The notes beneath the pieces are model-generated. The model had not been told where the DNA came from, did no database searches, and was given only the letters and a program-made list of their open reading frames with translations. The translations under genes were made by a program, and so were the position numbers. Source: Coprinopsis marcescibilis (lineage: Eukaryota; Basidiomycota; Agaricomycetes; Agaricales; Psathyrellaceae). From it: a stretch of 64,000 nt of DNA. Shown piece by piece: positions 1-12,000 of the stretch (positions are counted from its first letter, which is position 1; each line of letters begins with the position of its first letter). The stretch covers positions 124,001-188,000 of the forward strand of contig ML210174.1 of assembly GCA_004369085.1 (NCBI GenBank), written 5' to 3'.

Positions 1-420
1 GAGGTGCTTCTGAGGATGACATTGTCGTCAAAGTGTTTATTCATATCCACCGTGTCATAAGTGGTAGTTGTGGGCCTGTGCGAAGGGCCAAAGAAGGTTA
101 AGGTACTAACAGAGGACATTGGACAAGGCTCCACCCAGACCAGGTTGTGACTTGTCACATGTTACTTTTCGTGACTCGACGCGTTCGGTCACGCGATTAA
201 AGCATCGCAGGTCACGCGTAAATGAACCGCGGCTCGGAACGAAGGCCCAGGCCCCAGGGCCCCAAATCGAATTCCTCAACTGCAGTAGATTAGGCATTAA
301 GTTGTAAAAGTAAAGGCAGGACTATGATATGCATTCGGTGTGCTACAGGACGCGAAATTTTTGTGAGAAAGAAACAGGAAAACACTTTACGAAAGAAAAT
401 ATTCACTGCATAGTAGGACT
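1..420. other. intergenic flank, no gene seen
   Basis: Downstream flank of the minus-strand caspase-fold gene. Only short overlapping ORFs without recognisable domains occur here. I see no RNA gene or repeat. Part of it is presumably the 3' untranslated region of the gene that ends at 421. Confidence 0.5.
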
Positions 421-2481
421 TCATAGACCAGAAGGAAGGTACACACTGGAGCCCATAGTGAATGTCACTGGAATAAGAAAAGTGTCCCACATATTTTCTC
501 CTGAGGCTGCGCGCCAAGAGGCCGCAGACAATTCGTCCAAGATATCCGAAACCTTTGAGCCGTTATCCCTGTTTGGTTGAAGCACGGGCTTGAGCCTAGG
601 CGCAGTAACCTGAAGCTTGTCAAACAGGCCTAAGCTACCAATCGGCGTCGAGCATAGTAAGACCTTCAGGAACCCCAACTTGTGAGGTGGGTGAAGGTCT
701 TGGGTTTGGTAAGTACTCCTATCAAGGTTAGGCCACGTTAAAACAACATCCAGAACACCTCCGGGAAATAAGGGCGTAGGAGGACGAGCTGGGCTTTCTT
801 GTCGAGATTTCTCAGAACTTGTGTCGTCCGAACCAGGTTGATAAATAAGAGCCACGGAATATGTGTCCGGATCCATCGCGAGGACGTACGACCATAGGCC
901 AACTTTCGAGCCGTTTCGGATAACAAGGTCGAACATAAAGTTAGTGCTGTCGTCGGGATGGATTATCGTCCTGCCACCGGGATTAAGAAGACTGGGTCCT
1001 ACTTTAGAAAATGAAAAGCTGTTGACATCATACAATTCCATCCGGACGAGGTCCTCCAAGGGTTTTGCTGGGTTACCAGTTTGGAGGTGAAGGTTGAATG
1101 TTGCGGCTTCGTTGATGAGTTTGACTGCATTGGCATCCGAGACGATACGGGGGTTGTTCATCCCAGATGAATCGTGCTTCTTGACGACGATGCTTCTTCT
1201 CCGCACTTTGATCGAGATGTCGGCCTCCTTCGAGTCCTCTACTCCTTGCACTGTGATCCCTGTACCTCTCAGAATGCGCAGCGCGTCCGCAGGAAACCCC
1301 TTCTTCAACTTCCATACTGTCATCATCGAGGCAAGAGACGCCTTAAGCTTGACTCGGAAGGGGTTTTCGTTGTTCCAATGCGTTATCCGCGCCCAGCACG
1401 TTCTTGGAACCTTCATGTCCTGTGTTTTGATTTGGGCAAGGCTCCAGGTAGGATGTACCTCCGCGATAGTAACGCTTGCGACGGCAGGGTTCCTCGAGCA
1501 TCGATAATTGTGCAGGTGAAGGGATAGTTCGCACCCCTCGATAATTCCGTGAATATACCCCGCCTCCACCCTGATCCCAATATCCGTATAAGCAACCGAT
1601 AGGAACTTTCCATCAGTGACGAAAGGGACATCGTTGAAAAATATCCGGTTTTTGTGTTTGCCTAAGCATACGGCCCTGTGTCCGGGTTCCAATGCTGCGC
1701 GGTTGATGTAGTCGAAGAGTTGGGCATAGGAAGTGCGATGGAGGGTGAGGGCCGCAAAGCCTTGCATGAGCGACGCTGTAAGTCGACCACCTTCCTTTCC
1801 TTCTACAGCAATGTTTCCGGGCGAACACGCAGCCAAGATTACGTGGCTAGTAGGGCAGGGCTCCAAGAAGCCGAACTGGGCATGTTGTGGTTGTGCACGA
1901 GCACTGGGCCAAAGACCACGGTAAAGATCTTCCCCCGTGGTTTTGCCCGGTGGAGTCCATCGCGTACGACTACGTTCGCGGATATGTTCAGCCGTTTGGG
2001 AAGGGGAGAAGCAGGCATCGACAATGAAGGTGATGTTGTCTCCCTTGACCGCTGAAAGGTCGCCGAGCATGGCACTCATTGAGCGGTCGGAAATCCCGGC
2101 TATGCGCCCCAAGTCGCGGGCGTCTTTGGTGTCGTAATCATGGGTGCAAAGGACCTCCACAGACCGGTGCTTGCGCATACCACGGTACCAGTCTCTTGGC
2201 GCTGTAACCCGGCTACCATGCCCAGCAAAGTAGACTATCATCGCATCTCCGTGGTGGATATCTGGGTTGTTAATGAGATGTTCCATGAAAGCGCGTTCAA
2301 TGTTTTCTTTCGTCGCTTGGCTATCCAACAACTTCTTGATTTGATGCTTGGGAACGTCGATATCCTCGAGCAGCCAACGTTCAACACGTTCGGCATCATC
2401 GACACAAGAGTGCAGGTTCCAAATACTCCCGGATTTGTAGCTCTCGATTCCAATGATAAGAGCGAAAACAGGAGATGCCAT
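421..2481 (-). CDS. caspase-fold (peptidase C14 / metacaspase-like) protein
   Basis: A single uninterrupted 686-codon frame. Residues 1-240 look like a caspase p20-type fold: a beta strand near FALIIGIESY, the catalytic His in YFAGHGS (about His88) and the catalytic Cys in FIVDACFSP (about Cys157), each after a hydrophobic strand. This His/Cys spacing is that of clan CD caspases and metacaspases. Fungal metacaspases cleave after Arg/Lys and act in stress and cell-death pathways, but the usual metacaspase signature DSCHSG is replaced by DACFSP. The C-terminal two thirds matches nothing I recognise. There is no signal peptide or Pro/Gln-rich prodomain. Such intronless caspase-fold proteins are, to my knowledge, often multicopy in Agaricomycetes. 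The start is the first ATG and directly opens the conserved strand. It is transcribed away from ATG6. Substrate and activity are unknown. Confidence 0.85.
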   Translation of the reverse strand: MASPVFALIIGIESYKSGSIWNLHSCVDDAERVERWLLEDIDVPKHQIKKLLDSQATKENIERAFMEHLINNPDIHHGDAMIVYFAGHGSRVTAPRDWYRGMRKHRSVEVLCTHDYDTKDARDLGRIAGISDRSMSAMLGDLSAVKGDNITFIVDACFSPSQTAEHIRERSRTRWTPPGKTTGEDLYRGLWPSARAQPQHAQFGFLEPCPTSHVILAACSPGNIAVEGKEGGRLTASLMQGFAALTLHRTSYAQLFDYINRAALEPGHRAVCLGKHKNRIFFNDVPFVTDGKFLSVAYTDIGIRVEAGYIHGIIEGCELSLHLHNYRCSRNPAVASVTIAEVHPTWSLAQIKTQDMKVPRTCWARITHWNNENPFRVKLKASLASMMTVWKLKKGFPADALRILRGTGITVQGVEDSKEADISIKVRRRSIVVKKHDSSGMNNPRIVSDANAVKLINEAATFNLHLQTGNPAKPLEDLVRMELYDVNSFSFSKVGPSLLNPGGRTIIHPDDSTNFMFDLVIRNGSKVGLWSYVLAMDPDTYSVALIYQPGSDDTSSEKSRQESPARPPTPLFPGGVLDVVLTWPNLDRSTYQTQDLHPPHKLGFLKVLLCSTPIGSLGLFDKLQVTAPRLKPVLQPNRDNGSKVSDILDELSAASWRAASGENMWDTFLIPVTFTMGSSVYLPSGL

Positions 2482-3070
2482 CTAGCAAACCCGTCAGTTA
2501 CCAAGTCGAAGGGAACGACGCAAGACGGACCTACCTGGTATTGGATATGTGGATGATCGTCACGACGAGCAAGGGAGGTTGCTATTGCCTGAACGTTGAG
2601 CTGTAACCGTCCAGGGGTTTAAGTAGCTATCACGACTCTTGGTGCAGTCCCCGAGAATGGTTGACGGTGGTGGCTCAAACGTTCGAGCTGCTTCTGCCGT
2701 CTGCCACATGCCCATTTCACGATTTGACTGATACGCGCATTCGCATGTTTCTAGAAGTCGTGATTCGTCCAAGCCAAAAGCTGCACCAGTTTCACTTCAA
2801 GCTTCGAGGAGCCGCCAGAGTTTGCCCATAGCCACAGGGATATAGATCGTTGGAAATCGAAATGCACTGTTAACTGGTACATTACGAATAGACTTCAACG
2901 TGGCAGTTCAGAGTCAAGGGAAGGGCGTCAATGATCATGGCCAAAAGTATGCCAACAGACCAACAAAGGCAAATACTGAAACCCTGTGAGTGGACCGCGC
3001 GTGTTCCACTGACAGCATCACGACCACTGTCCCCTTCCTAATAATCTGAAACGCAACGTATCCAGTAGTA
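2482..3070. other. shared divergent intergenic region (caspase-fold gene / ATG6)
   Basis: About 590 bp between the divergent starts at 2481 (-) and 3071 (+), so it should hold both promoters. I see no clear TATA box and no ORF with recognisable content. Confidence 0.5.
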
Positions 3071-4778
3071 ATGAGCTACGGACTCGTCTGTCAGCAATGT
3101 AAAGAGCCAATACAGGTGCGTGGTGCAAATGGCACATTCAGAGGCAACTCATTGTAAGCGCAATTAGCTAGATGCGTCCCTTGTCAACCTCGCACCTGGG
3201 GCATACGATATGATAGCAGCAACATTGCCACCATCCTCAATACTGACAACCCAACAACAAGCTACGGACCCCGAGAGAACAGGCTCATCGCACTCTAAAT
3301 CTACCTGGCAGCGAACGAAGAGTCCATCCCTCTCATCTACGTCTCATTCCCCCCGTGCCCACTCGAAGCAAACGCTGCGTGGTTCACCGCTTCCAAACGA
3401 ATCATTCATAGTTCTACAAGACAGCGTCATTCGATCTATACCTCCACAACCCGGATCTCCTAGAGCGAATCATAGTGCATCAGGGTCTAGGGGTGACTTT
3501 GGCACTGTATCTTCGGCAGTGGCAACAAAGGCTACCGAAACTGAGCCAGAAAGCCCATCCCCCCTTTCTCACCATCTAAGATCTACTGCTCGACTCTTTA
3601 ACCTTCTTTCAACGCGTACAGACATAGACCACCCGCTATGCGCTGAATGTGTCCAGATCCTTCTTACCAACCTCAGGAAGCAACTGGAGGAAACTAAGAA
3701 GGAACGAGATGGTTACACTGCGTTTGAGAAGGAGGTGCGAAAGGAGCGCGAACGGGAAGCACAGGGTATGACAAGGGAGGAAGCTGAGAAGAAGATTGAG
3801 AAATGGCGGATTGATGAGGCCCAGGTAATTGAGCAGATAACGGAGGCCGAACGAGAGCGGGAGCAACTCGATGAGGAACTGCGTATCCTAGAGCAAGACG
3901 AAAAGGCGCTGGAAGCGGAGGAAGCAGAGTGAGTCTTCTTAGTCAAACCATAACCCCGGACCATTCCGACTGTCTGATAGGTTTTGGAAAATGCACAACG
4001 ACCACCTCCTGGCGAGAGAACATCAAGTGACACAACTCTCAACCTTGCGAGCCGCCTATGCAGCTGACGCTGCGACTCTTGATCGACTAGAGCGGACAAA
4101 TGTCTACAATGACGCCTTCTGCATCGGTCATGATGGCGCATTTGGGACAATCAATGGGTTACGCCTCGGGCGCGTTCCTAGTGTGCCTGTAAGTTCTCAC
4201 TCAGCCTCGGAACAGTGCCGCTCTGAACAGGTCACAGGTCGAATGGGCCGAGATAAACGCTGCATGGGGTCAGACGCTATTACTACTGCACACAATAGTC
4301 AGGAAACTAGATTACACTTTCGAAAAGTGAGTAGTCCTGGGGCACACATCTCATTGATATCTCATGGCGCCATCAGTTACCGTCTAGTTCCCATGGGTTC
4401 TTTTTCTCGAATAGAAAAGACCACAGGAGACAAGGCCAGCTACGAACTATATGGCTCTGGAGATCTCCACTTTGGGCGGTTACTCCACAACAGACGGTTT
4501 GATATTGCCATGGTCGCTTTTCTGGATTGCCTCAAACATCTAGTTGACCACATTAGATCTCAGGACCCAAGTATCAAATTTCCGCATCCGTGAGTCAAGT
4601 TTTCGAAGAAATGGACCACACGGCTCACCTTCTTTGCAGGATCTCGAAAGATAAGATTGGTGACGTCTCTGTGAAACTGCAGTTCAATCAAGAAGAGGCG
4701 TGGACAAAGTCGTTACGGCACGTCTTGTTGGCGCTGAAAATATGCTTGAAATGGGCAACGAGCGGTGCAAATGGTTGA
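3071..4778 (+). CDS. ATG6: autophagy protein Atg6/Vps30 (Beclin-1 orthologue)
   Basis: Exons 3071-3115, 3168-3928, 3981-4188, 4238-4326, 4377-4589 and 4640-4778 join in frame to 484 residues. Atg6 is the Beclin subunit of the class III PI3-kinase complex (Vps34-Vps15), which makes PI3P for autophagosome formation and vacuolar sorting. The N-terminus begins with a CxxC pair (LVCQQCKEP), as in other Atg6 proteins, followed by the conserved SFIVLQDS segment. A long charged coiled coil starts near [13 protein letters not shown]. The C-terminal evolutionarily conserved domain shows [40 protein letters not shown] and [15 protein letters not shown]. The start was chosen because only the ATG at 3071 supplies the CxxC motif. 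The short first exon (15 codons) is easy to miss; the next in-frame ATG, at 3210, would drop the motif. Confidence 0.95.
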
Positions 4779-5237
4779 TCTCGTGATGTTATTTCTCATC
4801 TCGAGTGACTGCTGAATCACGACAATGTTTCGCGGGTAGCATCTCTCTGTCATCCGATTCAATAAATGGATATGATTTTGATTTTGATGAGGCCTCTTTC
4901 CAACCGTCCGATTCTAAACCGGAGATGACGCGATCCTCTGGCCCTATGATTCTATTAACAAACCTCGATAGGGTGGGCGCCACGATGAGGACGCTTTCTT
5001 CTCTGTCAACGAACCTTCACCTGGAACATGCAAAGCCCAGAAAAGCTGTTGGGAATCCTGTTTAGTCAATTCGGTCCAAAGCGTCGGTCCGGATGAGAAT
5101 TGGGTCCGCGCGTGAATGGAATGACCGTGACTGTGCCACTGCCGCATTAGCAATCCTCTCGAACTTACAAATACTCACTTTTAAATCCTGCGTGTTGCCC
5201 ACTGGGCAACGACATCTCTCCCCCGGACACCGCTGAA
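4779..5237. other. intergenic region, GSH1 promoter
   Basis: About 460 bp between ATG6 and GSH1 in head-to-tail order. It should carry the ATG6 3' end and the GSH1 promoter. Apart from a possible Yap1-type site (separate entry) no feature was recognised. Confidence 0.5.
5062..5068 (+). promoter_or_regulatory. possible Yap1/AP-1-type site TTAGTCA
   Basis: The heptamer TTAGTCA lies 170 bp upstream of the GSH1 ATG. In budding yeast, GSH1 is controlled by the oxidative-stress factor Yap1 through this same kind of element. A single 7-mer is weak evidence, because it is expected by chance every several kb. Confidence 0.3.
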
Positions 5238-7954
5238 ATGGGCCTGTTGTCGCTTGGAACGCCTCTCCCTTGGAATGAAGCCAAAAAACATGCCGATCAC
5301 GTTAGGACCCACGGAATAACTCAGTTCCTGCACACCTGGGATCGTCTTAAGGACCGCTCTGGCGATGAGCTCCTCTGGGGAGACGAGGTGGGCAAGGGTT
5401 GGTTGTGTCGTCATTGAGAGCTGCGATCCTGATGACTTTGCTACCCCATTCACCCAGATTGAATACTTGGTTGTTTCATTCGACGATAAGGAGAAGAATG
5501 CGAAGTTGTCGCTCAGGCAAACTGAGATCCTAGCCAAGCTCAACGAGATTGTAGACGGAATCTGCCATGACTGCCCTGCAAAGTGCGTTGTGCAGTGGTT
5601 TGAAGGGCTTCTCATGTGCCTCTCGATCTGACTCGGTACGATGACAGCGTTTCAGAGGTTCCTCAGTTCCACCCAGAATATGGACGCTACATGCTAGAAT
5701 CGACACCAGGGTCACCATACACTGGGTCTATTAACGATCTATTATCCGTCGAGAGCAACATGCGGTATAGGTGTGTATTTCCGTTCGACCCACCGGTAGA
5801 AAACTAACCAAACCCACAGACGGAGCCTGGCTCGCAAACACCTGAAACCGAATGAAATCCCATTGACCTTTACTTCCTTCCCTCGTCTGGGCGCACCGGG
5901 ACAGTTTACGGAACCTTACTTCGACCCTAAGGATGCTGTCTCCAGTCATAGCTTGTTTCTGCCAGAGGAAATTACCAATCCCCATGCGCGTTTCCCGTAT
6001 GTATATCGTCACAGACAGTTGGTCATGCACCACTGATTTTTTTTTGCTCCACAGGACTTTAACGGCTAATATCAGGAGTCGGCGGGGCTCCAAGGTTGCT
6101 ATCAACCTCCCTATCTTCGTTGACGAGAAGACGCCTCGTCCGTTCATTGACCCTACAATCCCTTGGGACAGGGCGATCTATCCAGAAGATCACGGTACTT
6201 CGCCATCCCTAACGACTGCCAGACGCGTTTCTGATCTGTAAATCCCTGCACAGAGGCGAGAGATGGCGCTGCTTTGCCCGATCACATTTACCTCGATGCC
6301 ATGGGCTTTGGGATGGGCTGTTGTTGTCTCCAGCTCACTTTCCAAGCCTGCAATGTATCAGAAGCGAGGAGGATGTACGACGGGTTGATACCCATTGGCC
6401 CGATCCTTGTCAGTATCTATCACTTCGAATGGTCCTGTTTGCTAACATCATTTTAGCTAGCCTTGAGCGCTGCAAGCCCTCTATGGAGAGGATACATTGC
6501 TGACGTCGATTGCCGGTGGAATGTGATTGCGGGCAGTGTTGATTGTCGTACTCCCGAAGAGCGTGGTCTCGAGGTACCCAAGGATCACCTAGCTCTGCCT
6601 TGTGGTCCGCTAACTCAGTTGCTCACTAGCCGTTGAAGAACGATCGATTCCGCATCCCAAAGTCTCGGTACGATAGTGTGGACCTCTATCTCTCGGAAGA
6701 CTGGGTAAACCGACCGGAGTATAATGACACGTACGTTCCATACGATGAAGCTATCTATGACCGTCTGCGCAACCATGGTGAGTACACTTTTCACAAGAAC
6801 GGGATTGGGCTAACCTTCGGGACAGGTATTGATCCATTACTCTCGAAACACGTCGCACACCTCTTCATTCGTGACCCAATCGTCATCTTCTCCGAGAACC
6901 TCGACCAGGACGACTCGACCAATAGCGATCATTTCGAGGTGAATAACCATTGCAACAATGTGTTTCCCTTCCATCTGACGTCACTCCATAGAACCTGCAA
7001 TCCACTAATTGGCAAACGCTTCGGTTCAAGCCGCCACCACCTAACTCTCCGATCGGATGGAGGGTAGAGTTCCGAAGCATGGAAGTCCAAATTACGGACT
7101 TTGAGAACGCAGCTTTTGCTGTGTTCGTCGTACTCCTGTCGCGTGCGATCCTCAAATTTAACCTCAACTTCTACCTTCCCATTTCAAAGGTACTTTATTT
7201 ATGGTTAAGGCATAGGTTGTGTAGTGCTGACCCGCGGTGTAGGTTGACGAAAATATGGCACGAGCACAGCAAAGGGATGCCGTTGGGCAAGGCAGATTCT
7301 ACTTCAGGAAGGATGTTTACCCACCTGGAAGCGGCACTGCATCGTCGGGCTCTTGCTCTCCGACAAGCGTTTTCAATTCAGAGACTGGTAAAAAGGAGAA
7401 GAAGCTGAGGAATTGCTTCGATCCCCCAGTCTTGCCGCAGAACGGGTTCCTCAACGGACATTCTGTGGAGGACGAATACGAGGAAATGTCACTGAATGAA
7501 ATATTCAATGGCAAGACTGGCGGATTCCCGGGGCTTTTGAGTTTCATACAAGAGTATCTCGATACCCTTGATATAGAACCTGAAGCTTTGGCAAAGATTG
7601 AACAGTACATGGACCTCGTTCGGCGACGGTCGAACGGCAAGTCATTAACTTGGATATCCTGTTGAAGTTGGTTTTGACTGTGTTGATAGGCTCGCTGATG
7701 ACTGCTGCAACCTGGATGAGAAACTTTGTACGCTCTCACCCTGACTACAAGGGAGACTCTGTTGTCTCCCAAGAAATCAATTACGATCTCTTGATTGCAA
7801 TTGATGAAATGTAAGGGGGGTTTTGCTTAAACTTATGCGATAACTGACCACTGATTGCAATTCCAGCGAACGCGGGGTTAGGAAAGAACCTGGCCTCCTA
7901 CCTGAATATTATACCGGAGGGAATAAGGATCAAGGATCTATAGATGGGCTGTAA
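5238..7954 (+). CDS. GSH1: glutamate-cysteine ligase (gamma-glutamylcysteine synthetase)
   Basis: ATP-dependent first and rate-limiting step of glutathione synthesis: L-glutamate plus L-cysteine to gamma-glutamylcysteine, in the cytosol. The start [19 protein letters not shown] is the family N-terminus. It is followed by [23 protein letters not shown] joined across an intron to IEYLVVSFD, and LSLRQTEIL. Further on are [55 protein letters not shown] and, in the substrate-proximal C-terminal half, [11 protein letters not shown]. All are typical of the eukaryotic GCLC family (GCS2). The gene is cut by several short introns, and the end is the TAA after a Gly-rich acidic tail. I see no broken motif. 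It lies between ATG6 and ATP16, all on the plus strand with their own promoters. Confidence 0.95.
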
Positions 7955-8116
7955 TTCTTGTCAAATACCAGTAGAATACATCGCTATCGTCATGTACCGG
8001 GGGTGTGTGTTATGATCAAAATAGAAAGTGTTTCTCACGAACTGTAACGGGTTGAAGCCGGCATTGGCCGAGAGCGACAACCGTCAGCGCACGAAATTCC
8101 TTGACCAACTCACAAA

Positions 8117-8779
8117 ATGTCGTCCTTCAGGCTCCTCAACACCGTTGCTCGGCGAGCACCCGCATTTGCTTTGGGACGACGAGGATATGCAGATGTCAGC
8201 GAAAAGCTGAGGCTTTCTTTGGCTCTTCCCCACAAGGTGAGCGAGACTTTCGACGTGGATGTGGCCAGCCAACTCATTCGTCCAACCCCGTGTCACAGGC
8301 CATCTTCACCTCTCAGGATGTCGTCCAGGTCAACATCCCCGCTGCCTCTGGAGACATGGGTATCCTCGCCAACCACGTTCCTTCCATCGAATCGTTAAGA
8401 CCCGGCGTTGTCGAGATTATTGAGTCGACAGGGACCCAAAAATTCTTCGGTGCGGTCGCTTGCTAGTGTCTGCTTGGCTGGCTTTTTGACTGTGCTCTTG
8501 CCTCTAGTCTCCAGCGGATTTGCTACCGTCCATCCCAACAACAAACTTACCATCAACGTCGTTGAGGGTGCTCCTCTGGATGAATTCTCATTGGATGTAC
8601 GCCTATTGCCCTCATTTACGTGAGGCCCCGCGATATTCACATCCTCTTTACAGGCTGTCCGAACAGGTCTTACCGAAGCTAACAGGGTAGCGTCCGGAAC
8701 TGGTTCAGAGGAGGAGAAGGCCGCGGCACGCGTCGAAGCTGATGTGTATGAGGCCATCCAGCATGCTCTTGCGAAATAG
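8117..8779 (+). CDS. ATP16: mitochondrial F1F0 ATP synthase delta subunit
   Basis: Exons 8117-8236, 8299-8449, 8508-8596 and 8654-8779 give 161 residues, close to the usual length. This central-stalk subunit (bacterial epsilon equivalent) couples rotor movement to the F1 head in the mitochondrial matrix. The first 25 or so residues (MSSFRLLNTVARRAPAFALG) are Arg-rich and amphipathic, as in a mitochondrial presequence. The beta-sandwich domain shows LSLALPHKAIF, VNIPAASGDMGILANHVPSI, LRPGVVEI and FATVHPNNKLTINVVEG. A helical C-terminal hairpin ends at AIQHALAK. All junctions keep the frame. Confidence 0.95.
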
Positions 8780-9029
8780 ACAGACGTAGATAACTTATAG
8801 CATATCCAACCATTCTATGCATTTTGGTGCACTCACATGTCGATATAAGCTGAGTTTCCTATGAAACAGTTGAGAAAACGCATATTATCTCCGAAAGAGC
8901 GTGTGCCCGGCCCGCGTACAACAACCTCGGACCTGTACGATCGGAGGTGTCTTCCTCGTCCACTATCCACGTATACCGGGACCTCTGCTATGCGTTTACC
9001 AGCTCGCTGCTCTTAAATCCTACTACGCC

Positions 9030-12000
9030 ATGGACCGGAGTTACCTTCATTCCGATTTTCTGTTGAGCAAAACACGCGACAGGATCAAGCATGCGGCAAG
9101 ACCATCCGTGAATCTGAAGGACTATGCTTCCGAAACCAAAGTCGACAGAATTCAGCGTGAACGCATTTTCAATAAGATAGCTCGGGACCTGGAGGAAAGC
9201 ATTCTGACGGTAACTATCCGCTTGGCAGTGCTCCTAAAAGTGTTGAGATTCATTTGCCTGGGGGAACAGGCCAAATTTGTGAAGAGCTGGGTCGACCACG
9301 CACTGGCCAACATACATTCCGGGAAACACAATAACGTTCCATCGCATGACTTTTCAGCATTTATGAGCGGCGCTAGGAATGTCTACTACGACTATACCTT
9401 GTTCTTCTGGCTTCACCTTCACTTCGGCGAAGAAAAAGCTGTTGCGTTCTTGAATCAGGTCAAACGGCCACTGAAGATATACCAGGAGATTATGGAAACC
9501 AACTCGAAGAGGCACAACCCGTTCAAAGGTATGCAACCGAGGGAACGGCAGCTTCTGGGTAAGCGGCAAAACCCATGGGACTTTCCGCAAGACAAGTCTG
9601 GTAAACGTTTCTCGGCCTACCCCCAAAGCTACAACTGGGAGCAGCCTCGACCATCTCAGCATGGACAAAAGCATACCTTCCGAGACGACGACTTTAGCCC
9701 TCCATCTACATGGTCTTCTCATGGAATGACTCACGGCACCGGAAACAATATTAACTTTCTGTCGGGACCTTCGCGAAGTGGGGTCTATTCTCATGCTACG
9801 GGGTCTATGTCGAGATCTAACGGCAGTTCTTCCGTCGGTCAACTCACTGCTCATGGAAGATGGAAGTCTCGCGCAAAACCACTTGGATCCCGCGACGCTC
9901 GCATCGACCATGACCCAAACACTCAGACAATAGCCGGTTCTCCTAGTACCGACTGGCTGACCAACATGTCTGCGAGTCAAGGTGCGACCGAGCTTGCTGA
10001 CAGCACTGATGTTGTGCCCACACCTTCCACAGCTCTCCAGCCTGTGCCATTATGGAACAACGACCCGTCAAAAAAGACCGCAGTAGAACAATTAAACCAC
10101 GGGGCATCAGTCAAACAAGAACCTTTTGAAGAACATCCATTAACCGACGATTATTGTACTTCTGGCCCACTCTTCAAGAGCATGGACATGGACGACGTAC
10201 CAGCAGATCAGGGGAAGGTCAAGGACGCCGACGTGGACATGAACGACCTACTGGTGGGTCAGGGGATGGTCAAGGGGACTGAACGCAGTCCAAAAGGGCG
10301 GGATGAGGAGGCAAAAACTACGACTGACAGACCTCTGCTTACCAGGTACCCTCCTATGTGGGCCGAAGTAAGTGATCTATTGATTCAATTGAATGTCATG
10401 AACCTTATTCCGTAACAATGTCCCTCAATTAGAACCGCCAAGAGGTTTGCGAAACTTTCGATTGGTTTAGAAGTTACCAAGGGGGGGTGTATTTCACCAA
10501 GGAAATCGTTAAAGGTTACCTCTTGGGCGGGTTTGGTGCCAAGTAAGTTTGACAATCGTGTCCCGACCGCTAGGTCCTCATCAATCATTTCAGACGCGAT
10601 AAATTCTTACACGATGGGCGATTGATAATATCTCATGGGTCAGTAGTCGTTCCTTGCCCTCTAATCGTGGGACTGACATCAAAATAGAGGGGGGAAGGCC
10701 GAAAGCGTGCACTCTGAAAAGGGTCGTTCTGTGATGAAAGAAGCCGGAAACCAGCAATCTGATGACAAGTCCGTTCGAGCGCTGCTGAAGAACTTTAGGG
10801 AAGGACGACCCTTGGCACTGGTCATTGACGACAAATACCCACTTTTCCCGTTTTCACTTGCCTCCAAAAACGTTACCTACGCTGTCCTTGGGTTCTACAT
10901 GATAGTTCATGCGTGGGGTGTGTTTTCTGGCCACCATTCCTGCCAATCTCCTGACAAACATTCCCACCAGCTGAGTATGAGAATGCAAAGGCGGAAGGTG
11001 GCCGCATTGTAAAATACAAATTTGCTTTTCAGTGGTGCGAAGGGCAGGTGCGTTCCAACCGCTTTTCTAAATCCACTTGTTGACATCTTCAGGGTGCACC
11101 GTGGTGGTTTCCGCCAACAAGAGGTGCGATTTCGTCTCATTGGACCCAGAAATCTCTGCTGAACAGAATTTATAGAGAAAGGATTGGACTCTTCTAATGG
11201 CGACATTGACACGAAACCGCCAGGTTTGGCAGCGTTCCTGTCGTTCTTTCACCCAATCTGAACGTCATCACAGAAAAATCGGAAGAGGTAGATCTAGCAG
11301 TGGAAAGGTACTCAAAAAGTTAATGGTATTTGGCGACTTCTGATTTATCCCAAAAGTACCTCAGATTTTGTCCCCTTCCACTGCAATGCATGTGGCGAAA
11401 AATCACCATACGTATACAAAGAAGGTCCTGTCTGCTTGATGCCGTCATGCCCCATGTTTTGGAGGGTACAGAAGACTTCGGAGTACCTGCCAGAGGAGCT
11501 GACCTATCATAAGGAATTTCTTCTCTTGCACAAACCTTGTTACCTCCCTTTGGGCTACGAAACTCTGCGGCCACCTCCTGTTACTGAACGTCCGGACGGA
11601 ATCACAACTTCGGAAGCGTTTACTAGGGGTTTTCATTGCACCAAATGTGGGCGAATGTCCTGCAGGTGCGACCTCTAGAAAACGTGGGGGGACGGCTACT
11701 GATTTCTGTAGGTCCGAATGGAGTCATTGGAAGTGCAATAACCCTGGTTGCGGTGTAAGTATATGGCTTCTTATGCAGCCAAATCGAAAATCAATGCTGA
11801 ACACGTCCATGTTGCTTCCAGAATTCTTACCGCGTGCCAAGCAAGATCCACAGAGCAAATGAATTTTGCTTTCAACAAATCTCCTCCAAATTCATATATG
11901 ATTGGATTGACTCAAAGTGCAGTAAGTTCGCGTCTACGCGTGGTGCTGGAGACGGTAAATCATTATTTTCATTGCTTAGAGGCCATTCGGAAACCCCTTC

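Noticed and set aside
8901..9029. N-terminal extension of the AlkB-like protein
   Set aside because: The extra 43 residues are unlike the rest, have a Cys/Pro mix without pattern, and lie close to the ATP16 3' end; the ATG at 9030 is preferred but not proven.
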